This document shows, piece after piece, positions 13,301 through 23,529 of a stretch of DNA of 64,000 nucleotides (position 1 is the first letter of the stretch; each line of letters begins with the position of its first letter). Under the pieces are notes generated by a model. That model had not been told where the DNA came from and made no database searches. It saw only the letters and a list, made by a program, of their open reading frames with translations. Source of the DNA: Apoda limacodes (taxonomy: Eukaryota > Arthropoda > Insecta > Lepidoptera > Limacodidae). Location: NCBI GenBank assembly GCA_946406115.1, contig OX291553.1, forward strand, positions 7,383,001 to 7,447,000, written 5' to 3'. The translations under genes were made by a program, and so were the position numbers.

Positions 13301-13370
13301 ACTTGTTTGTAACAATTTTCTACAAAACTATCTTATATCTATGTCGATTTATGAATGAATTTTTAAAAAT
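10321..13370. other. Non-coding stretch
   Basis: About 3 kb of AT-rich DNA with no recognisable gene. The ORF at 11420-11608 and similar short frames have no motifs and do not begin in convincing context. No repeat family that recurs elsewhere in the window was spotted. Confidence 0.5.
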
Positions 13371-13375
13371 ATAAT

Positions 13376-13430
13376 GTAAGTACGTACAACAAACTTTTCT
13401 GACCCGATGGTCAAAAATCAGTCATTGTTT
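13376..13430 (-). repeat. Solo arm of the TA-flanked MITE family M
   Basis: ACAAACTTTTCTGACCCGAT and the following GGTCAAAA match, in inverted orientation, the terminus of the complete MITE at 14398-14519. Similarity continues outward through GTAAGTACGTAC, so at least 17 bp beyond the MITE end are also inverted-repeated. The rest of the element is missing here. Confidence 0.6.
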
Positions 13431-13639
13431 TGTATTTAAAAAATAGGTACTATTGCACTGCAGTACCGAATTTAACTTATATTTCAAGAATAATCTGAAA
13501 AACCAACAAAGGTTGAATTGTAATAAGTTTGTAAAACTACTTAACGTATTAAGGTAAATCCGAATCTTTTTCATACAACCTTCGGCGAACTATTATAAAC
13601 ATATAAACGAATAATAATTATAAACATTCATAATACATA

Positions 13640-13803
13640 ACCCTCCTCTATGGCGCACCATTTCTCCTGGTCCTCTGCTTTCCGCATCCAGCCACCACCA
13701 GCCACCTCTTTAAGGTCGTCGGTCCACCGGGCGTACCACGCTTCGCCTTCCCATACGCGGTCTCCACTCTAGGACACATCTGCTCCATCGGCCATCGGCA
13801 ACT
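13640..13803 (-). pseudogene. RTE-type LINE ORF2, C-terminal scrap
   Basis: The minus strand keeps about 40 codons of the C-terminal region of an RTE-clade LINE polyprotein, the endonuclease-reverse transcriptase that copies itself by target-primed reverse transcription. The readable core begins RWTDDLKEV and continues to a GWMRKAEDQEKW block, the Trp/Asp-rich motif near the end of RTE ORF2. A stop and loss of similarity lie just upstream, and there is no catalytic reverse transcriptase region. The fragment lies between two inverted MITE arms (13376 and 14519). Too short to be functional. Family assignment rests on the motif alone. Confidence 0.6.
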
Positions 13804-14397
13804 ATAATATAAACATTATGTGGTTTAAAAAGCGTGATTATTATTTTCACGAAAAGCATATTTATTCATAAAATGCCAGTGAATTATGAAATAACCGAAG
13901 TTTTGCTGATTTCATACATTCACGAGCATTTGATGAACGAATATGTTTTTACAGATTTTGAATAGCGAAATGTCTATAGATAAATATATTAGGTGTAACA
14001 CAGTTTACATGAAAAAATAATGTTGGATACACCTTAACATAAAAATAAATACTCTTTTTTTTGGTACTTGTCTGTGCATATGACGTTTCTATGATTATAG
14101 ATATAAATACCACAAAATACTTTTACCAACAAAAGGTAAAGTACTTTGCATAGTGATCCAGTTTCGTACAGTTTACTAGTTATCATAGCTCACTTATTTT
14201 TACAACGCATTTGAACTTAATAAATATGAGCAGTCACACCGGAGGGGGCAGGTAGGTAGGGGGTTTGCACTACGTTTCCCATTACCAAGTCCCTATTCGA
14301 CAACTTTTCTGCTCCAATTACATTGGTTCGTCAAACTGCCCATTGCAACTTGAGCTTGAATTCCATTACTTTACTTTTACTACAGACTTCCTTGTTA

Positions 14398-14519
14398 CAG
14401 TGCAACTAACTTTTTGACCCGGTGTATGGTCTCTAGTGTCGCTGTAAGTAACCACCATCTAAACATGGCGACTGTGGCTTCGAGTTTTGACCATCGGGTC
14501 AGAAAAGTTTGTTGTGCTG
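14398..14519 (-). mobile_element. MITE family M, complete copy flanked by TA
   Basis: 122 bp with inverted ends: CAGTGCAACTAACTTTTTG on the left, and a right end whose reverse complement is CAGCACAACAAACTTTTCTG. It is flanked by TA on both sides (14396-14397 and 14520-14521). Internally it contains CATGGCGACTGTGG, the reverse of ACAGTCGCCAT in the copies at 43018, 48494 and 58667. TA duplication and CAG...CTG termini are typical of Tc1/mariner-mobilised MITEs. No coding capacity. Confidence 0.75.
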
Positions 14520-14521
14520 TA

Positions 14522-17500
14522 CGTACTTACATTATCGTATTACACACACACAGCATCTCGAGCATTGATAGTCCGATAACGATTTGACTTTAGACTAGTT
14601 GATTCAAGAAAGCGATCTTGTTTCCATAATTCATTACTGGCAACACTCATTGTTTCAAATTAAAAACTATCTTCTTTAAACATTGGCTGATTTTGAATGA
14701 GAAAATTCGTTGGTTTACCTAAGGCCACTTCAGACTCGCAGCGAGAACCCCGAGAAGCGTGAATGTGAGTGGTTTCTCGCCTGAAAGCCGCTGCACTGTC
14801 GAAATCGGATATACCGGAGCAGAGATACAGGATGAGGTCTAGAACAGTAATAGGAAAATTCGTAAGTTTGCACAGTACCATGTATTCGCGAGAAGTCTTG
14901 GCGAGCTTTGTCGCTTCTTGCCGTGAGTCTGAAGAGGGTAGACTTCGAGATCTGTAATCTGTCCTATGGACTGCGGAATAGCCTCACAAAATTGTGAATC
15001 CTTTAGAAAAAGACAAAGCAACTCTTTTCTTTTTCTATTAACGTCCGCCATTTTGTTTGTTTATGTCTATAAGACACAAGTTAGAAAGAGACAAGAGACC
15101 ATAGGTTCGCTTCGTCGCTGTTACACATTTGCGACCATTTTTATTACACAGCTGGCTAGGAAATGCGCTGGCCAGTACTCTATGTGTACGGTTTACCTTC
15201 TCTGACGAAGTTGGAACTACGCAATTTTATGTGACATAATAAATATGTACTTCTAATAGCTATGGAGCAGCTTTAGATATGAACAGAGCGTAATTGACTC
15301 TTTGATTGAGTATTCGTGTAGAACACAAATGATTAGATAAAACCTTTAATGTGTATGTTTTAGAGATAGAAGAGTGACGGCATACGTTTACCTAATTATT
15401 TAAAAAAGTGTTTGCTGTCAGATATTGATATCACCATCATGAACTTTTTAATTAGGCGACATGGTGTGGTATTCGAGAAATACCCGGATTTCGCTTAGAT
15501 GGACACGTTTAGAGCCATTGTACGTTAAACCCTTAACTAAACTTAACCGTACAATGGCTCGCAAATTTAGTATTTAAATTAATAAACAAATATTATCACA
15601 GCGCAGTCTTGCCTTAAAGTGAGCAAAGCCTGTGTTATGGATACCAGACAACTTTTTTTGTTACCTTTTACCAGACATTTTTTTTTTCATAAAAATATCC
15701 ACATTGAAATAACGTTATGCAATATTAAATATATCCATAATCGTACATATGCAAAAATATACCAAGTAAACCTATGTGCAATATCTTTAACTGAGAGAGG
15801 TATCTTTAAATAAATGAATGCCAAGAATTAAAAAAACTCGAACAAGAGACCCAAACGCAAACGTGGACAGATAACAAAATTTGAAAAAATATTCCAAATA
15901 CAAAATTCGGTACCTATCTAACTGGCATTAACTCATTAGTAAGATATTTCTTGTAATTGCTGCGAACGTAAAGGTTCGTCAACGTAAACGTAACGTAACG
16001 TAAGTACGGCAACGTAGCAGAGTCGAAGTGGCTTAGTGAAGGGGGGAGTCGTGCGTATGGAGTGGTAAGGGGGGAGTGGAGGTAGCAACAGGCCGCGTCG
16101 CCACGTGCTCTACGGCCTTGCCACTGCCACGCTCTGCCGTGGTTCGTAGCGGCGCGGCGGCAACAACTTCTAGCTTCCATGAAATTAGCAGTATTATTTT
16201 TTTTAGGTACATAGATGTAAAACTATTTGTAGCATAGATACAGGAAACTATAGTTAGAATTGTTTCCATGGTAAAAGAGGTTGATGGATTTAGAAACTGG
16301 CACACTGCGTAAAACATTTCTTAGAGTAAGTACTTGCCAAGAATGTTTTACTAATACGTATTTATGAAGTCAAATGTGTGGTTATCGTATGGAACATGAC
16401 TTCTCATAATCAAAGCGTTTAGCTTCCTACATAAACTTTTATATATACATTTACTTTCGTAACCAATCTTAAATTACTTTACCAATTAGTATTTATTGAA
16501 GTCAAATTTAAAAAAGGGGTTTTTTAGTAGGTATTTAAATCGTTAAGCTTCGTACACACAATTTTGTACACATTTACTTTCATAAATAATATGCGTATAC
16601 AGGGTCGAAATTTAAAAAGTGGACCCATTTTAGGGCAGCTACTATGATGATTATAGCTACAAGAAAACAGTCTTCGAAGACTATCCATGATTTTTTTTAA
16701 ATATATTGACTGGCGTTCATACGTATTGAAAAATTATAATGTCAAAAAATTAAAATGCAAGTTTCACACAACTTTTTTTATTGTATTCGATCCAGTGTCT
16801 TATAATAATCAAAAGTTTGTATAGGACCAATTGAGGTAGAAATCCCAAAAAAACATTTTCCATATTTTGTTAGGACGCTTATTTAGGGATGCTTATTATT
16901 GAAACCAATTTTAAAAGCAAAATCCTACTTTGGGCGAGAATTATTTTTGTTAAGGTAAATTAACCTCATAATTTCTTTACAATAAGTAACTTCAGCTGTA
17001 CATCAAATTATTTAATAAAGTTTTGTTTGTCATATAAACAGAAAATTACATTAATTTAATTACAATAATTAAATTACATAAAACTTTAACGTTACACAAC
17101 ATACAAAATTTAAAACAAAGACACATTTAATAGTAACTAACGCATTATTATTAACTGTGTATAAAACAAGTATATGCTATTAAAATTGCCATAAATCACC
17201 AAAAAAAAAACTAAAGGATCTGTCTGTCTGCAATTTTGTCATGAGACAAAAACAAAACAAAAATAAAATAATATAAAATATGAGGCAAAATATTTTAAAA
17301 CCGATACATTTATTTTAGTAGGTATTAAGTTTAAAGAAGGAAAAATGCCATTATTTTCAAATAACATATTAAACGCCGAGTCAAAGGTCCTGACTTCGAT
17401 TTTGGGGAGGGACTGCACAAACTTTTTACTGCCCAAAAAGTTTTGTGTCGTGAAAGCTTCAACGATTTTTGTGTGTACGCGATCACCGACGATAGGCTCA

Positions 17501-17770
17501 CCCCTATCAGGTTTAAAAATAAGTACCATCTAAAAACGAGAAATATTTCACCACAACAGTAAAGTTGTTGACTGACGTTCTGTGTATCCCGCCTGACCAC
17601 CGAGGATAAGGGTCTTGCGTGATGGTATTTATTTTATTTTTATTTTTAATGAAGCAGCGGCAAAACAGGACAATTTTATATATTAGTACCACACTAAGAT
17701 TACATGATAAATACAGTGTATTAACTAACAATCATTTTACGTTAAAGATTGATGGCGGTTAAAGTCAAAA
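14522..17770. other. Non-coding stretch with a GC-rich patch
   Basis: Mostly AT-rich. Overlapping short ORFs on both strands at 14660-15205 have no recognisable motifs. A short CGTAA-type simple repeat lies at about 15980-16000. A GC-rich, CpG-containing patch at about 16015-16160 (with GGCGCGGCGGCAACAAC) gives rise to the incidental minus-strand frames at 15914-16317. It could be a promoter, a first exon or a repeat, and the sequence does not decide. Minus-strand frames at 17239-17731 also show no known domain. Confidence 0.45.
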
Positions 17771-17779
17771 GCTTGTGGT

Positions 17780-17793
17780 GGGGGGGGGGGGGG
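17780..17793 (+). repeat. Poly-G run of 14
   Basis: An uninterrupted run of 14 G, rare in a genome this AT-rich. It may form quadruplex-like structure and is prone to length error in sequencing. Confidence 0.9.
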
Positions 17794-18775
17794 TCTTCAT
17801 AATCATGAGTCTCTCTACGCCTATTGCGTCATAAGACCTCAAACAGGGCGTCAAACTTTGCCGTAGTCCGGCAGAATCGAGGTCTCAAATTTTTACGACT
17901 TCCGCGTAGAGTTGTTTGATGTTATCGGTATAATTATACATTGAACACCTATGATTTAATACCTAAATTGGTAAGTAGGTAAGAAGATTTCTAGGTTTAT
18001 TTGCGTTAATCACAAATGGATAAAAACTCTATCCTTTACTTTAACTTTTACACAACTAACCTTCACCGACTTAAGCCAAGAATAAGCCAGCAACCAAAAA
18101 ACTCCCAAACTACTACTTGTAAAGTCAGTTTAAGCGTGCTCAGATGTCAATACAATACCAATTTAACCCATTAAAAAATAGTTTAGTTTCAGAATATTGA
18201 CATTTAAATGTAATTACTACTAGTAATTAATTACAATTTATTTTATGTTTTTTTAATTTTGTGTCATTTTTGTTTTGTATGTCTTTTCCCACTTTTGTAA
18301 TTTTTGTTGATTTTGGATTAATCGGTATATTATGCTCGATTTGCAGCGCTACATAAAAACGTCGTTCATAAAAACTTCACAGTTAATAGCATCTTAAGCA
18401 AAAATCAGTAGGTACTTAAGTTTTTTATGGGTCCCTAAGAAATATCCTTAAATTATTAGGTAAATAAACGAAATACCTACTAGTCCTTTATTGGTATATT
18501 ACTTAATTTAAGTATTTAAAATTTCAGGAGAATTCTGTACTCGAGGAATAGGTATTTTTAAATCAATGTATGTAGTGCAAAGTATGGCAACACCTATTTA
18601 GCCCGGGGCGCGGCACTTCAGATCACTTTGAAAATGCCGATAATCGAATTAAATAAGGTCAGTAGTGTTTTTCTATCTTGTGCGTACATGTTGAGTGTCA
18701 AATTCAGTGATATGATTTCTTCTAGAACAAACTAGGTACAGTGATTTAGTGTTTTACAACATACATGTGCGTAAG

Positions 18776-18913
18776 GTAGAGCGGGACGTGACCGGCAGAC
18801 CAGCGTATCCCAAGATTACGCTGTTTTCACACAGGCTTCACGAAACTGGAAGCCTTAACAAACGTGATAGCGAAGGGAGGCCAAGATCTCGAAAAGGATC
18901 CTACTACCAGTAG
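18776..18913 (+). pseudogene. Possible transposase DNA-binding (HTH) scrap
   Basis: One frame reads through HETGSLNKRDSEGRPRSRK and ends at a TAG (18911-18913). The pattern ETGS followed by a GRPR arm is what I know from the helix-turn-helix segment plus GRPR minor-groove arm of Tc1/mariner-type transposases. Only about 45 codons are readable and no DDE domain follows. The following 120 bp are GC-richer than the surroundings and contain GACTGTCGACAGT, a palindrome. Could be chance. Confidence 0.25.
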
Positions 18914-20390
18914 GTAGCCGACGCGGTGGTTAGTCCTTGAAGTAGTCAACCACTGCAGAGTTTGGGAGACTGTCGACAGTGATGGACAGACGAAAGAAGT
19001 GGTGCATAGTACCGTCGTGTGTGGACAGATGCGTAAGCCTGTAAGTTATTATTAGTTTTTTTTGTTTTAGTTATAAAGTTTGCATTTTCACGCGCCCCGT
19101 GCGCGGATACGCTAAAGTACTAGGCTCTTACCGAAGAGATTTTTATGCCGTGGCGCGTAAGTCATATTTGATTAAAAGTTAGGGTTATGCAAAAAATAAG
19201 TGAGGAAAACATTGATTTAGTTTGTATGGAAATTGGTCAATTTACACAGTTTACAATTTCCACCTTCTGACATCGGCATAGTATTCAAATGACACATGGT
19301 GCACACGTACGTAACGGGAGTATACACCATTTACCTAACATGTTGTATATATATATACATATATGTAACTACACAAACCTGTGCGCAAATGGGTTAATTG
19401 GACTAATTTAAGATAAATATGTTAATGTATTTTCAGTTGTGCAATTAAAGATTGTGTACCGAGTTATTGACGTAGGTTATGATTTTCGTGTTTAAATTTT
19501 ACTTTACCATCTCCATGAGCAGTGAAAATCGGTATCAGATAAAAAAACCCTTATTTTTTTATTAGAGAATGTAAGGACTTCATCAACTCTTACAAAGTTC
19601 AGTCCACTCTTTCTTTTAAAAGGCGATTACAAGAATTTTATTTGCAAGCTGATAAGATATATGTAATCCAGATAATTTTTATAATTGTACCAATAAATTA
19701 TTGTTGTCTTACTGGAAAGTTTATAGTGACTGATTCATTTTTGATCATAAATACCCGTAATCCTACTAAAGTTTGTAAGTTAATTTGTTACAAAGTCTCG
19801 CCACAACGGGGCATCCAATTTATTTTTATTCATGAAATCTGTTTAAGAGTAAATTTTATGCAAAACCTATGAAAATATCTGCGTCCGCCACTTGGCAAAT
19901 GTCCAAGCGAAACGGCACTGATCGAAAGTTAAACAATTAAAAAAAAGATGTTTAAATGTCAGTTTTATGCCAAAGGTTTAGAGGAATTAGATGCTGTCTA
20001 AATGTCCGGTCAATTAAGTTTTCGTTTCTTTGTGACGTTTAACATCTATAAAGTACTATGTTGTTGCAGGACTTTCAATTAGATCATTTTAAAAATTGTC
20101 TTTTTAAAAACAAGATCAGTTAAATCAACATTATAATTAGCTGTGCTGAATTGGTATGTATACCATTAAGGTTTTTATTCCCCGAAAGGGGTAAACAGAA
20201 GCTGGAAACACATTCACATCACAATGTGGAGACAGCCTCGTTTCACCAACCACTTTATAACTACGTGACAGGGGGTGAGCCGATCACCGCTACACTCCTT
20301 CTGAAAGCAGAGTATCTGGGCTAAGGTGGCTTTATATAAGTCCTATTAGTCATAAATACTAGCTTTATAGTAATAAGGGGTATAATGAAA
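18914..20390. other. Non-coding stretch
   Basis: A short TA-rich palindromic repeat (GTATATATATATAC) lies at about 19348-19366. The ORF 19642-19872 lies in AT-rich DNA without motifs. About 20160-20345 has the look of a repeat relic (CCCCGAAAGGGG followed by CACATTCACATCACAATG) but has no second copy in the window. Confidence 0.45.
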
Positions 20391-20395
20391 GAAAA

Positions 20396-20645
20396 GGGAC
20401 TAAACTTTAACTTTAAAATAAGGTGGCAAACAAGCTAATATTCCGCCCGATTGTAAGCGGCAACGCAGCCTATGGACGCTTGCAAGACCAGCAGCATAAC
20501 TCGCACGTTACCGATCCTTCAAATGCGTGTTAGCTACTTTGATAAAGAACTCCATATTGCGGTCCTTAAAGAAAACCTTGGCACGGAGCTCATTTCACAA
20601 CCTAAGCGTTTGCGGGAGGAAGTTCCTCTGAATCCGCACTTATAC
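20396..20645 (-). pseudogene. Truncated LINE 3' end (family L), with ORF2 C-terminus
   Basis: The minus strand encodes the extreme C-terminus of a jockey/CR1-like LINE reverse transcriptase protein. It contains RNFLPQTLRLWNEL, then a KVF motif, then MEFF and a HLKDR-type stretch close to the stop. The 3' UTR text (GGTGGCAAACAAGCT on the plus strand) follows. The copy at 52021-52290 reads similarly with fewer changes. The plus-strand ORF 20472-20840 is an antisense shadow. 5' truncation is the normal fate of LINE insertions. No catalytic domain is present. Confidence 0.65.
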
Positions 20646-22435
20646 GTGACCATTGAATGCTTGGTACCTCTTCCCGAAGGAACTTGCGTACGCTTTTGTA
20701 TTTTGGCTCAAACCCGTCTAATCCCGTGTGCTTTAAGAGTCCTAACCGCAGAGAAATATACCTTTTCACCCTTACTTCATAGAATTCCTGTTCTTTTAAA
20801 CTTTCATGTCAAATTTTATGGGAGTGTATCAATGACTTAATCAATCATACTGAACACTTTACGATGCTAGTCAATCACTTCACTTTCAATTGACCTAACA
20901 CCTTTATGACGTCACCTCATGATTGATTGTACTGTCAACATGTTCGGGAGTCAAGAGAATACCGTATTGTAATCATAGAGCAACACGGCATCCTGACGCG
21001 GCCAGGAAATTTAACTTTTCTGGTGCCATCTACATACATTCCACATATAAAATAATGTAAGAATATGTGTAGATATTAGGATATTATACTGAATCATGAT
21101 TAACTGATGAACGGATTCTAATGAAATTTAGCCCACATACATATAGACCATGTCCTGAATAAACACAATTTATATTTTATTATGTTACGCGATTCAGTGT
21201 TGCTTAGGAAATAGAAAATGGGGCACAACTAATATTTGTAAGTGACATTCAGGAAAGACTAAAAAAGACAGTTAATTTTTTTATACCGAGATTGAATTTC
21301 TTAGCTAAACTGGAGATAGGTTTGGCACTATAAGTTGTTGTAAAAGCTTACAATCTTTCAAACATCCTACGACCTACTCTATAGATAGAAGTTAACCTAC
21401 CTAAATAATTATCCGTAATAATAACTTTAACTAAAAAAACGACGACAAAAATATAAAAGTTTTTAGTTAAGTAGAGTATTATCTTTATTCAAAAATATAT
21501 AAGAAACTTATTTGTCCATAATATCAAACTAAAAAGAACATAGAATACCACGAGTTTTTCGTTGAAACTCTGCGCCTGAATGCATCTTCCCACCTGTAAT
21601 TTTTATATTCCTGGAATCAGGATTTTCATAAGGATTTTGTACCTACATTTTCCTATTCCAAAGTTCTTTATACTTTTCTTTCTGATGCCATAGCTTTTAA
21701 GGTGTGACGTCACAAGAGCAGCGCTGCGCGTCGCTTTTATGATACCTATCGTACTAAAGCGGCAGGACGCATATTTTTTCACCTCTGCAGCGAAGACCAA
21801 AAGGAGGGTTACGTGTTTGAATTGTATGTATGTCCGTTCCTATGTCAGCTTGTAGCTACTTAACGGCTCAATTGATTTTGATAAATGATACGTCATTAGA
21901 TTCGTCTTGATAGCGTGAGTGTCACTGGATACATAAAATGCTTTAAAAGTCTTACTCACATTTTTTTTCAGCCTCTCAAGTTGGGTATCAAAATTAAGTG
22001 TTTTAAAAGGCGTGTACGAAAATATATATGTACAATCTATATGGTTGGAAACAGTTCGGAGTAAAAAAGCATACAAAAGAACCTAAACTGAATAAATGGT
22101 GGCAGTTTTTAATCTGTAATCAGCGAATGAGCAAACGTAGAAATATAACATTCCTTCAAACCTATTGAAAATTAGACCAATTTAACACGCTAAGTATTTA
22201 ATATAATATATATTTTGAAAATGAAACTTATTGACCATCTTTTTCCCCGACTAACCCAGGAAAAGGGTAAGGTTTGTCACGCACAAGTATCTACTTGTGA
22301 CCTTTAGCCTAAACGCCAGGAATGATTTCGATGTATAAGGTCTCAAGTACCTGAGTACGCCTGAGTGTTATAAGGTACGTTAAATAGTAAGGGCGAGTCA
22401 AATATAAGTAAGCCTATAAAGCTGTTAATAAAAAT
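20646..22435. other. Non-coding stretch
   Basis: No gene recognised. The minus-strand frames 21603-21800 and 21840-22076 lack motifs. The text at 21810-21990 resembles a LINE-tail relic (TGTATGTATGTCC followed by GGCTCAATTGATTTTGA) but is too degraded to place. Confidence 0.45.
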
Positions 22436-22440
22436 AAATA

Positions 22441-22582
22441 AATAAAAAATCCCGACTGCAAAAACATTAAGAACTAAAAATAAATAAACAAGTGCACCTA
22501 AAATATACCAAAGTTTTAACTGTAAGCAGAATTGTTTATTTCATTTTAGTTCCTAATGTTTTAGCAGTCGGGTTTTTTTATT
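22441..22582. mobile_element. Small foldback element with 50-bp arms
   Basis: The left arm (22441-22491, containing ATCCCGACTGCAAAAACATT) and right arm (22532-22582, containing AATGTTTTAGCAGTCGGG) are near-perfect reverse complements separated by about 40 bp. The whole can fold into a long hairpin. No coding capacity. It fits a palindromic MITE. Confidence 0.65.
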
Positions 22583-22758
22583 AAACTTTGCTTATTCGTC
22601 TTCGATCTGCATTAGGAGATGGGTGAAATCACATCTTTGTTGTATGCGGAAAAATAACGAATTATGAAAAAAATATATTATCAAAATCAAATATCCAAAT
22701 AATTTTTCTTCATTCATCTCCATTGCTGTATCAGACAGAGCGGACGTGTCATTTCATC

Positions 22759-22831
22759 AAGCGCAGCGCGCAATCTGACGCGACGCGCCGCACTAGCCTC
22801 GCGTCACAGCGCGTCGCGTCTCGCTGCGCTT
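22759..22831. repeat. GC-rich CpG palindrome
   Basis: AAGCGCAGCG...GACGCGACGCG on the left is mirrored by GCGTCGCGTC...CGCTGCGCTT on the right across a short CACTAGCCTCGCG-type centre. The neighbouring 22740-22900 is one of the few CpG-dense patches in the window. It may be a tiny foldback element or a regulatory palindrome. Confidence 0.55.
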
Positions 22832-23279
22832 CATAAAATTCTTTCGGAGGCAACTATGACGCGCCCCGGCGCTTAAGTGCGCTATGCTCTATACAAAATG
22901 CTCAAAAAATAGGTACATGGAGCTGCTCTAGTGCGGTTCGACCTTAAAGCTATCTTGCTATTAATGGTTTTGGTCTATCGAATGGAAAACTGGAAACGTA
23001 CCTGCAAACAGCACAAATATTACTGACTATAAAATCGTAATATCCAGACAAAAACGTATATAGAACTAAGTACCACTACTAGATGTGTGGTGCACATTAA
23101 GACTTTGTACGTAATATTTGACTTTGCTGTACATATACGTACAAAGATGCGCCTCGAACAAAGTTGGGTGCGTAATTTCACGCAGGTGGTATTGTCAAGG
23201 ACAGACAGCTTTTTTCTTTAACATTTTAAACTATACCAATAAACACTTAAGAAACAACTAGTTTTAGATACTAAAAAAA

Positions 23280-23525
23280 CGGCCAGTTCAAATGTATGTC
23301 GTACGCATGAGTTTCGGTTCCGTAGAAAACATTTGGGATAATAGTTGAAAAATGTTTAAAAAAATTAACTTTTTTTCTTATAACAAATATGTATGGCAGT
23401 TCACAAAAGAAATCTTTCTGTAATATTTCATTTGAATTTATGCAAAGATAAGGCTGTGTGTGACAGACATAAGGAAACTGTTAAAGTTCCATTTTTATCA
23501 TTTGGCTACGGAACCCTAAAAAGTA
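23280..23525. repeat. Dispersed repeat with inverted GGTTCCGTA ends
   Basis: CGGTTCCGTAGAAAAC near 23315 is mirrored by GGCTACGGAACCCTAAAAAG near 23505-23524. A related GGGTTCCGTACC occurs at about 2077. The interior is AT-rich and non-coding. Probably a MITE-like or SINE-like interspersed repeat. Confidence 0.4.
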
Positions 23526-23529
23526 CTAC

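Noticed and set aside
20472..20840. 122-codon plus-strand ORF
   Set aside because: Its first half is the antisense of the LINE C-terminus on the minus strand. The similar plus frame at 52102-52308 arises from the same repeat.
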